Shown in pieces: positions 46,035-54,563 of a stretch of DNA of 57,446 bases; the first letter of the stretch is position 1, and every line of letters begins with the position of its first letter. The notes below the pieces were generated by a model that ran no database searches, had not been told where the DNA came from, and saw only the letters and a program-made list of their open reading frames with translations. This DNA is from an uncultured Bacteroidales bacterium (GTDB lineage: Bacteria > Bacteroidota > Bacteroidia > Bacteroidales > UBA932). Both the position numbers and the translations under genes were made by a program. The stretch covers positions 1 to 57,446 of the forward strand of contig CALUSC010000011.1 of NCBI GenBank assembly GCA_944323345.1, in the 5' to 3' direction.

Positions 46035-48257
46035 ATGAGACGCAGAATACGTGAAATAACGAAACTTGCAGCATTGCTCGTACTGATATTCCCGGTATTG
46101 CAGTGCAACCATCCTTTCGAAGAGGGAATGACAGGTTCTTTCCCTGTTTTCGAACTGGAATCTTCACAGTATGTTACATTGCCGGCTACCGGCACATCAT
46201 CCGATCTGAAAGGAACGGTCAAGGTCCGGACCAATTCCGACGTCACGGCTGTCGTACGCTATGAAGGTTCAGGCGCTACCTCCTGGATTCACAGCATCCG
46301 TGTCAATATGGACTATGAGAATACGGAGGCAGTCATTACTTTTTCCGCCTCCAAGAATACGCAAAAGAGGCAGAGGACAGCCCAGATAGTGATCCAGTCG
46401 GATGTGATCAACAGCGATATTACTGTCAACGTCACGCAGGAGCCTGGCACATCGTCCGGTCCTGACGATGACCCTGACGATGACCCTGACGATGACCCTG
46501 ACCCTGACGAAGAAAACATATATTACGGTGATCTTATTCTCAGGACCCAGAACGATATCTTGGCCTGTGAATATACCAGAGTGGAAGGGCGTCTGATTAT
46601 CGGAAACCTCAGCGAATACGGCGGTTACATGTCATCGTACCTTGATACGTCCCTCTCATTCGAGTCCAGCGATATCTATGATGTGAACAATCTGTCATCC
46701 ATTGAGTTCGCTACAGATATCATAATGGTGTCGAACTGGAATCTTTATGATGTGTCGGCTCTCAGCGGCATCGAGACAAATTCGGTAGAGTTCTCCGGCA
46801 TGCCGGCATCCGCATTCCAGTCTTATTCCGGACCGGCTTATCAGGTAGCCGTAGTCGGGAATTCCGGCTACATGTCGGATCTGCACTGCGTATCCGCTAT
46901 GGAAAATCTTCAGTATCTCATACTGAAAGGAAACGACACAGGCTCCATAAACTATCTGACAGAAGCCAGGGGGCTGCTTAACCTTGAAATTTCGGATGAT
47001 GCGTCGCTCCGGAACGTGAACCTCATTGCCGACATGCCTGCACTTGAGTATGCGACACTTTCGGGACTGAACGTTTCTGAGGCGCAGCTGAATTATATCA
47101 GGGAAGTCCGGCCGGATCTTTCCGTTTCCGGATATGACCTGCTGGCCTATGTGTCGCCGGAGATTTATGTGGCGGATGAGTCACTGTCCATGAATTCGGC
47201 AGTCTTCACCATGACTGTCTACGATCAGACTGGCATTTCCATTCAGGAAGACGGCTTCATCCTCTCGGAATACGGAAATGATTTCGACTTTTCATCAAGA
47301 CAAATCACGGGATTCAACCAGACCAATACAACTAATACTTATAATGTAGATTATCTGGTATCGGATGTAGAATACAATGTATGGATGTACGTGATAGACG
47401 AAAACGGAAGCATACATCTTTCTCCTCGATGCACGTTCAGGACGAAAGCCGAAGAGCTTTACAGCTTCAACGTGACTCCGTGGTATCCGCAGTATGACAA
47501 TACTCAGGGCTATGAACCTGCAGATATGCTTGCCGCCAGAGTATTCGTGGATAATGCGGACGGAACCGTCTATTCCGAATACCACGACATGACTGAAAAT
47601 GCCGGAACATGGAGTTTCATGACTGGTCCTGGGTACAAAAGGGTATTTTTCTCCAATATCCCGGAATCGGCATCTTCAGCGATAGTGGCATTCAGCGAGT
47701 CTGAAGGAGATGTCAGATGGCACGTCACCCAGTCGGGTGATGCCGGACTGGGACAGGATATTCAGATAGCGGCGTACGAGACCGATTTTTATGATAATCT
47801 GGATTTCAGTGCCAGCCTTTCGCGTCCGGTCCTCAGGTTCGGAGTGAAATTCACTGTAAATGGCAATCTTCCTGTAGAAAACATCCAGGACGTAGCGATG
47901 TATATAAACAACTGTTACGGCAGCTGCATGATTTCCGGACAGACAGGGACGATTACCTACGACGGCAATGTCACGAATGTCGTACACGGCAGCCAGTGGA
48001 GCGACAGGACAGTCTATTTCGATGATACCTATATTTTCCCTAACGTGGAAGGTGCCGGGAGCCGGCTCGATTTCGTCTTCACCCTGACTGATGGGTCCCA
48101 GATCTCCGCATATTATATCATGGACAATGCCCTGACGGCCAATAATGATTATACCGGGGAAAATTCTCTGTCCCTGACCATCACCTGGCGGTTCAATGGT
48201 GTGAACTTCACGGTGGATAGTATCGAAGAGGAGATAAATGATGTCATTGAATTTTAA
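46035..48257 (+). CDS. Large lipoprotein with BACON-like and leucine-rich regions
   Basis: A 740-residue exported protein. The N-terminus (MRRRIREITKLAALLVLIFP) ends VLQC, an atypical lipobox with Gln before Cys. Then come a BACON-like beta domain (about 37-138, ending in VTQEPG), an acidic Pro/Asp linker, and a leucine-rich region (about 200-355). A fibronectin-like or BACON-like beta domain and a C-terminal beta domain with DUF-like GVNFTVDSIEEEIND follow. It resembles Bacteroidales surface adhesin lipoproteins. Twelve bases separate it from both neighbours in the unit. Confidence 0.7.
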   Translation: MRRRIREITKLAALLVLIFPVLQCNHPFEEGMTGSFPVFELESSQYVTLPATGTSSDLKGTVKVRTNSDVTAVVRYEGSGATSWIHSIRVNMDYENTEAVITFSASKNTQKRQRTAQIVIQSDVINSDITVNVTQEPGTSSGPDDDPDDDPDDDPDPDEENIYYGDLILRTQNDILACEYTRVEGRLIIGNLSEYGGYMSSYLDTSLSFESSDIYDVNNLSSIEFATDIIMVSNWNLYDVSALSGIETNSVEFSGMPASAFQSYSGPAYQVAVVGNSGYMSDLHCVSAMENLQYLILKGNDTGSINYLTEARGLLNLEISDDASLRNVNLIADMPALEYATLSGLNVSEAQLNYIREVRPDLSVSGYDLLAYVSPEIYVADESLSMNSAVFTMTVYDQTGISIQEDGFILSEYGNDFDFSSRQITGFNQTNTTNTYNVDYLVSDVEYNVWMYVIDENGSIHLSPRCTFRTKAEELYSFNVTPWYPQYDNTQGYEPADMLAARVFVDNADGTVYSEYHDMTENAGTWSFMTGPGYKRVFFSNIPESASSAIVAFSESEGDVRWHVTQSGDAGLGQDIQIAAYETDFYDNLDFSASLSRPVLRFGVKFTVNGNLPVENIQDVAMYINNCYGSCMISGQTGTITYDGNVTNVVHGSQWSDRTVYFDDTYIFPNVEGAGSRLDFVFTLTDGSQISAYYIMDNALTANNDYTGENSLSLTITWRFNGVNFTVDSIEEEINDVIEF
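46461..46508 (+). repeat. In-frame 12-base tandem repeat encoding an acidic Pro-Asp linker
   Basis: The unit CCTGACGATGAC occurs three times (46461-46496), followed by two CCTGAC half units. It encodes PDDD repeats and then PDPD. A gain or loss of units would change linker length without breaking the frame. Confidence 0.85.
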
Positions 48258-48269
48258 CCCGACTGAATT

Positions 48270-51266
48270 ATGAGAATCATAAATATAGTCCCATTTGCAG
48301 TTTCGGCTCTTGCCCTTTTTTCATGCACGCCGGATGAAATCAAGTCTCCGTCCCTGCCGGATACCGAAGGTATGCTGATGGTACGTCCGAGACTTTCCGA
48401 CATGCAAGTCTCCACGAAGGCCGCGCTCGACCAGTCGGTCTATGCATACATGGGAGAAGAACTGGCTGCCGGAAATGTTTATCCTAATGCCGCCGTAATG
48501 ACTGACGGCGATATCTATTATTACCAGCTCTCGCGTCTGTGTCGGGATGTGGTATTTTCCAACGTTTCTGCCTCCGACGGAAATTCGGTCCAGTTCATAT
48601 CGCGTGAAGACGGATCCCTGGCGATTGAATTGTATGATCAGTCCAGCGCGGAAATCGGCAATGACATATTGTTCGGTTCATTGAGAGGAATTACGACAGG
48701 AACTTCCGGTCAGGAACCGTACAGTCTGGAACTGAGCCGGGTTTCATCTGAAATTACCTCCCGTCTGGAATTTTTGGATCAGGACGGGAATCCTCTGCAG
48801 GATGACATCATTACCGGTGCCAATATAACTTACGAAGGTCTCGGTACCGCGGTGGAAGTCCAATCAGACTATACCGTATATGTTTCCGGTTCCGCCCCGT
48901 TGTCGGATGATTTCTATAATGACGGAGAAAAATGGACTACCGATTCACGCAAAATCATCCCCGGCGCGGCAGTAAACACCTGCACCATAGAAATATTCAT
49001 GCTCGACGGAACGTCACGGACATATCAGACCAGACTGAACAGGCTGCTCGGATCCAACAGAAGCTATATCGTGACATTCCGGTTTACAAAGGCGAACAGT
49101 TCGGCTACATTCGAACTGGAGGACCTGCAGACGGCGGAATATACCTTCGGTGCTTATGATGTAGTTACTGACGGACTGTTCGATGTCAGGGAATACTGGT
49201 ATTTGGGCAGCGCCGAAGGGGCGGAGATTTCCATTCCTGTGAATCTGAACATGCCTTATGACTGGGATTATGTCCAGACTGACGGCGGCGAATGGTTCTA
49301 TACGGAGCGCGACGGAAACAATATTATCGTCAGATCCTACTATTCCAACGATAACGAAACGAGAACTGGAACAGTCAGAATCACCGCTTCCAACGGAGAT
49401 TTCAAAGACATATACTTCAGCCAGATAAATAATTCGAAGCAGACTGTCTTCATTACGAAGCAAAGTGCATCCCACTCTGACCTGAAGGTAGAAGGCAGCA
49501 ATATAGAAGTAGATACCGGGAACGGGTTCCAGAGCTGCGAATCCGGCATCATCAGTATGACCAGCTCTGTTCCGGCCGGTACTGTCGTGACTATTCAGGC
49601 CGATGCCATTACATCGCTCGGCTGCCAGTCTTATCTGTTTTCCGATATGGAATTTTATAATTGCGTGAGTCTCATGGATCTGGATCTGACTCTTACAGAC
49701 AGTCCGGACCTGTCTGCTCTTCCGTCGCTGAGATCCGTGAATCTAAGGAATTCAGAAAGTACCGATATAGTTTTTGCCGAGGATCAGGGCGTGGCCAATG
49801 TCATTGTCAGCGACTGCGATAATATGACGGCGCTGGATCTGACAAATATTGCCGGTTCCCTGACAGGGCTGCAGATACGGTCTTGTGACAAACTCGAATC
49901 TTTTACGATCTATGATTCCGGATTCACAGGTGAAAAACAGCTCAAGACTGTCAGATTGCAGGACAACTATTCACTTCCGGGGGTTACTTTCTATCAGTAC
50001 ACCGGGCTCCGGGATCTGTATATCCTGAACTGCTCCCAGATTTCATCGCTGAATCTTTCAGGCTGCACTTCGCTGAAATCAGTCAATCTTGACGGAGTCA
50101 ACGCACTGGAATTCCTGAATCTTAGCAGCTGCTCCGTTCTGGACAATATGAGACTGGCGGATTGCCCGAATCTTGTCACTGTCATGACGGACAATACCTA
50201 TGCATTGCGAAGCATTACTTTCGGTTATAATACCAGTATCGGAGGAACTCTCGATTTGTCTGGCCGCACATCTCTCCGGGAGATCATCCTGGAAGGTTAT
50301 TTCCACTGCGATGACCTGAATCTGAGCGGATGTACTGATTTGAGACGGATAGGGTCCACGGAAAACTCTGATTTCAGATGTACGCATCTGGATATAAGCG
50401 GCTGCACTTCGCTTTCCGCTCTCGATGTGGATTTCGAATGGAACAGTGAAGGGTCGCTGAACGCAGAGAACACGAATCTCAGCAGTCTCCGTCTCGACGG
50501 TCTCAGTTTCCTTGTGGATTTCAGCACTATGCCGTCTCTTAATGACCTTTATATGAACAGCAGTTATACGGATTTGGAACTCGACCTGTCCATGTGCTGG
50601 AATCTGAAGTCTTTCGAATTCGAAGCCAGTTACTCCGATGTCCTGAAATCGATGACTCTGCCTCAGAGTCTGGAAGAGATAAGACTGGTCGGAAACGGAG
50701 GATATTCTTTGACAGGATCTCTTGACTTTTCGCAGTTCCAGATGCTCAGGTCGCTCGATATGAGCAGTTTCAACAGTATAGAATCTGTCAGCTGCGTGAA
50801 TCTTCCTGTGCTGGAGAGGTTGGACATTTCCTACTGCAACAATATAAGCGAAATCGATGTGACCGGCTGTACTTCTCTGCTGGATTGCCAGTTGCTATAC
50901 TGCAACTCTGTTACATCGATTTATCTGGACAACTGTCAGAACCTCTCTAATTTCAATTCCGACATGTCTAACAGTGAGCTGTTGCCTGCACTTGAAAATA
51001 TTTCCATGTACGGCTGTTCGTCCATGAAACATCTTAATCTGGGATATTCGAAACTGACATCCCTGGATGTTTCGGGATGTCCGGAACTTGGATATCTCGA
51101 TATAGGGCGCAATGAATTCTCCGCAGAGGCTCTGGACACTCTTTTCGGCTCTCTTCCTGACAGGAACATGTCGACAAGCAGCGGAACGGTGATCATAAGC
51201 GGAAATCCGGGCGAGTATTCATGCACCAGAAGTATAGCTTTAGGCAAGATGTGGATGATAGAATAA
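48270..51266 (+). CDS. Very large lipoprotein: fimbrillin-like, BACON-like and leucine-rich repeat domains
   Basis: A 998-residue lipoprotein (lipobox LFSC, then TPDEIK, an acidic segment that could direct surface export). The N-terminal part (about 35-300) resembles FimB/Mfa2-type beta domains, with VYAYMGEELAAGNVYPNAAV and later YTVYVSGSAPL. A BACON-like domain spans about 310-390 (SIPVNLNMPYDWDYV to VRITAS and YFSQIN). From about 440 to the end run many leucine-rich units of 20-25 residues with variants of L.LSGCTSL (LSGCTSL, LSGCTDL, ISGCTSL, VTGCTSL). It is probably a surface binding protein; the ligand is unknown. Confidence 0.75.
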   Translation: MRIINIVPFAVSALALFSCTPDEIKSPSLPDTEGMLMVRPRLSDMQVSTKAALDQSVYAYMGEELAAGNVYPNAAVMTDGDIYYYQLSRLCRDVVFSNVSASDGNSVQFISREDGSLAIELYDQSSAEIGNDILFGSLRGITTGTSGQEPYSLELSRVSSEITSRLEFLDQDGNPLQDDIITGANITYEGLGTAVEVQSDYTVYVSGSAPLSDDFYNDGEKWTTDSRKIIPGAAVNTCTIEIFMLDGTSRTYQTRLNRLLGSNRSYIVTFRFTKANSSATFELEDLQTAEYTFGAYDVVTDGLFDVREYWYLGSAEGAEISIPVNLNMPYDWDYVQTDGGEWFYTERDGNNIIVRSYYSNDNETRTGTVRITASNGDFKDIYFSQINNSKQTVFITKQSASHSDLKVEGSNIEVDTGNGFQSCESGIISMTSSVPAGTVVTIQADAITSLGCQSYLFSDMEFYNCVSLMDLDLTLTDSPDLSALPSLRSVNLRNSESTDIVFAEDQGVANVIVSDCDNMTALDLTNIAGSLTGLQIRSCDKLESFTIYDSGFTGEKQLKTVRLQDNYSLPGVTFYQYTGLRDLYILNCSQISSLNLSGCTSLKSVNLDGVNALEFLNLSSCSVLDNMRLADCPNLVTVMTDNTYALRSITFGYNTSIGGTLDLSGRTSLREIILEGYFHCDDLNLSGCTDLRRIGSTENSDFRCTHLDISGCTSLSALDVDFEWNSEGSLNAENTNLSSLRLDGLSFLVDFSTMPSLNDLYMNSSYTDLELDLSMCWNLKSFEFEASYSDVLKSMTLPQSLEEIRLVGNGGYSLTGSLDFSQFQMLRSLDMSSFNSIESVSCVNLPVLERLDISYCNNISEIDVTGCTSLLDCQLLYCNSVTSIYLDNCQNLSNFNSDMSNSELLPALENISMYGCSSMKHLNLGYSKLTSLDVSGCPELGYLDIGRNEFSAEALDTLFGSLPDRNMSTSSGTVIISGNPGEYSCTRSIALGKMWMIE

Positions 51267-51273
51267 TCAGGCT

Positions 51274-52164
51274 ATGAAGAAAATTTATATAATCGTACTT
51301 ATGACGGTCGCGTCCCTGCTGACTTTTTCATGCCAGCAGAAGATTCAGACCGCCGATCCCGGAACCGGAAGTTTCCGTACCATAAGCGTATCTGCCGCAT
51401 CTCCGGAAGTGAAATCACTTCTGGATCCTAGTGCGGATATCGTTTATGTCTACACTTTCAGCGAGAGCAAGGAATTTCTGGGAATATTCAGCCCGGCCAT
51501 GTCTGACGGATATACCTTTACATACAATATTCCGGACGATACATATCTGATGGTATTTACCAATATGGCCGATTCAGATGTCATGGAAGTGACTTCAGAA
51601 AACAATCCGCTTGTGTTCAAGCCATTGACTCTCACTGAGCAGGACATGGTCATAGCCAGGGAATATGCCGTTTCCATACCGGATGACGGCAGTCCCATGC
51701 AGATACATCTGGAGCGCATCGCATCGAAGGTTACGGTTGATCTCGTACTGAAGTCTTCTTACGGAACGGATCTGGATCTGTACGACTTCATACAGTATGC
51801 CGGGGTCGCCTTTCCGGGAGTATACGAATACTATTATCTCAGCAATTACTGGTTCCTGCGCTACAGCGGCACTTCGGTGAGCCAAAGTGTCATGGGAATG
51901 CTGGTTTCAGAGAGTACCACAAGATATAATATATGCAATGACGTGTCCATACTTCCGTCTTATGACGCATCGTCGGGTGCCGTCATGGAACTGACAGTGA
52001 TAGACAAGGCCGGATATTCGACGACTCTCTCCGCTACCTTGAACTATCCGCTGGAGGCGAACAAGAGATATCGTCTCGAAGTTTCCCTCCGTCCTGTCGA
52101 CACCGGGTTCGGATTTACGGTAGAAGATATTGTGACGGAGGATATTATCATTAATTTGAACTGA
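51274..52164 (+). CDS. FimB/Mfa2-like lipoprotein
   Basis: A 296-residue lipoprotein (MKKIYIIVLMTVASLLTFSC). It has two beta-sandwich halves. The first reads IVYVYTFSESKEFLGIF and YTFTYNIPDDTYLMVF, a pattern of fimbrial anchor proteins. The second contains LHLERIASKVTVDLVLK-like and YPLEANKRYRLEVSLRPVDT segments. The GFTVEDIVTEDIIINLN ending matches this class. It starts 7 bases after the LRR lipoprotein. No obvious fimbrillin with a long processed propeptide accompanies it. Confidence 0.65.
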   Translation: MKKIYIIVLMTVASLLTFSCQQKIQTADPGTGSFRTISVSAASPEVKSLLDPSADIVYVYTFSESKEFLGIFSPAMSDGYTFTYNIPDDTYLMVFTNMADSDVMEVTSENNPLVFKPLTLTEQDMVIAREYAVSIPDDGSPMQIHLERIASKVTVDLVLKSSYGTDLDLYDFIQYAGVAFPGVYEYYYLSNYWFLRYSGTSVSQSVMGMLVSESTTRYNICNDVSILPSYDASSGAVMELTVIDKAGYSTTLSATLNYPLEANKRYRLEVSLRPVDTGFGFTVEDIVTEDIIINLN

Positions 52165-52166
52165 TT

Positions 52167-53027
52167 ATGAAATCATTTGCTAAATATATTGTGGCCGTCA
52201 CGGCCATTCCGGCAGCTGCCTTATTGTCGTTTTCATGCGGCAAATTCCAGGAGCCTGCCGCGGAAACACCGGAAGAGGGTACAGTGCTTTTTACCGTAAC
52301 TCCTTCTCTGGATATGGAGGTAGATGTCAGTGAAGGAAGGATTCCAGTAAAGTCTGACGGAACTGTCATCGGCCAGCGTGATATATGGTGTTTCATATAT
52401 GATGCTGACGGAGACTATCTTCTGGACGGTTTCCCGGTCCGGCAGAATGAAATCATCGGCAGTACGTATACTTTTGCCATTCCGACACATTCTTCGCCTG
52501 TAAACATGTTTTTCGCCGTAATGCCTGACAATGTATCCTACTCTTATGACGGATACAGTCTTAATTTCTCGGGAGGGGACATTCTCGGCGAAAATAACGG
52601 GTTATGGTGCAGCGATTCGCAGTATTTCAGTTCGATAGAATCATCTGAAGACGGCATATCCCTGGGGAACATAATTCTGGAACAGAGACATGATACTTTC
52701 GAGATTATTCTGGATTTCACTAACTTCCCCATGTCGCCGGATGAATTCATATCGGGAGTGTCATTCGCAGCCGATGATGCACATTATCCGTCGAGTATCA
52801 ACCTTCTGTCATTCGAGGCATTTACAGATGAAGACTATACCGTGAAATACAGATATTCATTCAATGTCCTGTACCCGGAGGTGTCTTTATATAATATGCG
52901 TCTGTACCTTACTACGGCAAGGGATGACATATTCAAGTACGAACAGATTGTTTATCCCGGCAATGACGACTTATACAGAATGGAATTCGAAGTGGATTAC
53001 AACAGAATAAACGGGTATTACGATTAA
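52167..53027 (+). CDS. FimB/Mfa2-like lipoprotein, second copy
   Basis: A 286-residue lipoprotein (lipobox LSFSC, Cys25) starting 2 bases after its neighbour. It shares the layout of the preceding gene: acidic linker (PAAETPEEG), then IWCFIYDADGDYLLDGF and YTFAIPTHSSPVNMFFAV, then a second beta domain. Pairwise identity with the neighbour looks low, so it is not a recent duplicate. It may form a stalk, tip or anchor together with the other lipoproteins. Confidence 0.6.
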   Translation: MKSFAKYIVAVTAIPAAALLSFSCGKFQEPAAETPEEGTVLFTVTPSLDMEVDVSEGRIPVKSDGTVIGQRDIWCFIYDADGDYLLDGFPVRQNEIIGSTYTFAIPTHSSPVNMFFAVMPDNVSYSYDGYSLNFSGGDILGENNGLWCSDSQYFSSIESSEDGISLGNIILEQRHDTFEIILDFTNFPMSPDEFISGVSFAADDAHYPSSINLLSFEAFTDEDYTVKYRYSFNVLYPEVSLYNMRLYLTTARDDIFKYEQIVYPGNDDLYRMEFEVDYNRINGYYD

Positions 53028-53047
53028 CTAAACTAATCTTATAAATC

Positions 53048-53737
53048 ATGAACGCACGTATCATTATCTCAGCTATCGCAGCTGCAAGCATGCTGCTGGC
53101 TGCCTCAGGTGTTTCAGCCCAGGACGTAGCATCCAGGAAAGAATACCGCCAGATCGAGAAACATGAAAAGTTCCTGAACAAGCAGATCAAGGACAGGGCT
53201 ATCAGATCAGCCAGAAAGGAAGCCAGAAAACTGGAAAAAGAAGGTTACAAGGCCCCTGTCGGCAAGCTGCCTATCGACAAACAGCTCGAAAAGGCATGGC
53301 AGTGCCAGTATGAAATGGATTCCAACGGCTATCCGTTCTATTTCATCGCTACTGCCAGGACTACCGGATCGAATTATTCCGCAGCCCAGATGCAGGCGGT
53401 AAATCTCGCCAAACTCGACCTCGCCGGCCAGATACAGACCAGAGTGAACCAGCTCATCGAGGCCAAGGTAGCCAACAATGAGATCAGCGCTACTGACGCC
53501 ACATCCATCAACTCTTTTGTAAGCGCCAGCAAAAACGTGATTTCCAATACACTCGGAAGGGTCATCATTCTGGTGGAGATTTACAAGGTGAATGAAGCAG
53601 GCAACAATGAAGTCCAGGTGACACTCGGATACAATTCCCAGCTGGCCACTCAGGAAGCCATCAAGGCCGTTCAGAAGACCATGACCGCAGAAGCAAGCGA
53701 ACTCATGGATGAACTCGACAGCCTTCTCGGCCTGTAA
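53048..53737 (+). CDS. Exported LPP20-like protein
   Basis: A 229-residue protein with a signal peptide (cleavage near VSAQD), a very basic helical segment (about 29-72, with RKEARKLEKEGYKAPVGKLP) and an LPP20/FlgT-like domain. That domain has the pattern of a regular Ala/Leu helix (AAQMQAVNLAKLDLAGQI) and a C-terminal strand. A Bacteroidota-specific family as far as I recall; no function. It begins 20 bases after the last lipoprotein and 18 bases before the DUF4384-like gene. Confidence 0.6.
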   Translation: MNARIIISAIAAASMLLAASGVSAQDVASRKEYRQIEKHEKFLNKQIKDRAIRSARKEARKLEKEGYKAPVGKLPIDKQLEKAWQCQYEMDSNGYPFYFIATARTTGSNYSAAQMQAVNLAKLDLAGQIQTRVNQLIEAKVANNEISATDATSINSFVSASKNVISNTLGRVIILVEIYKVNEAGNNEVQVTLGYNSQLATQEAIKAVQKTMTAEASELMDELDSLLGL

Positions 53738-53755
53738 TGAATTTTTTGTACTGAA

Positions 53756-54559
53756 ATGAAATTGTCTGTAGGAAAAATACTTCTCTGCATTGTCTTCCTG
53801 TCGGTCGGGAGCCTGTCGTTTGCCGGTGACATAGTCAAGGTCCGGCATGCGACCGGCCGCTGGGAGGTCAGTGGAGACATCACTATGGCCGAGGCAGAGG
53901 AGAGAGCGCTGAATGAAGCGAAGAAAGATGCACTGAGAAAAGCCGGTGTGATGGAGAAAGTCTGGTCTGTTTTCGGGCAGGTGACGACTGAAAGCGGAAG
54001 CAAATTCGATGAAGCTTTCTCTTCGGTCAGCGTGCTTGCATTGAACGGACTGGTGAATATTACGGACAAAAAGACGGAAGATGTCTGGGATCCTGCCACC
54101 AGGAAACTTTTCAAGGTGGTGACCATCAATGCAGATGTTACCAGGAACGAGCAGCAGGAAGACCCCTCTTATCTTCTCGACGTGACAGGAATCGAACCTG
54201 TCTACAAGGAATCGGAGCCGTTTACCTGCTCCGTAAAAGTCTATGGTGCGGATTCTTATCTCAAATTTTTCTGGTTCGGAGAAGACGGTGCATCCATGAT
54301 ATATCCGAACAGCTATGAAGGAAACCAGATATTCCGGGCAGGAGAGACCTATTCTTTCCCTGTTACAGACAAGATAGACCTGCAGATGGAGAAGCTCGAC
54401 AAATCGGCAGAAGTCGAGAAAGTGAATATCATAATAGTTGCGACCAAGAAAGACATACCATATCTGGGCGAACCGGACTATCAGTCCATACTGACATGGA
54501 TATTCAATCTTCCGGCAGACCAGCGGACTTTTTATTACAATATGACATTAATCAGGTAG
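53756..54559 (+). CDS. LPP20 / DUF4384-like exported protein
   Basis: A 267-residue exported protein (signal ending near SFAGD). The N-terminal part (about 25-135) is LPP20/FlgT-like (AEERALNEAKKDALRKAGV). The C-terminal part (about 145-267) contains YKESEPFTCSVKVYGADSYLKFFWF and MIYPNSYEGNQIFRAGETYSFP, a DUF4384-like pattern. DUF4384 domains often accompany caspase-family proteins in bacteria, and a caspase gene follows 4 bases later, so a direct partner role is likely. Confidence 0.65.
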   Translation: MKLSVGKILLCIVFLSVGSLSFAGDIVKVRHATGRWEVSGDITMAEAEERALNEAKKDALRKAGVMEKVWSVFGQVTTESGSKFDEAFSSVSVLALNGLVNITDKKTEDVWDPATRKLFKVVTINADVTRNEQQEDPSYLLDVTGIEPVYKESEPFTCSVKVYGADSYLKFFWFGEDGASMIYPNSYEGNQIFRAGETYSFPVTDKIDLQMEKLDKSAEVEKVNIIIVATKKDIPYLGEPDYQSILTWIFNLPADQRTFYYNMTLIR

Positions 54560-54563
54560 GATT

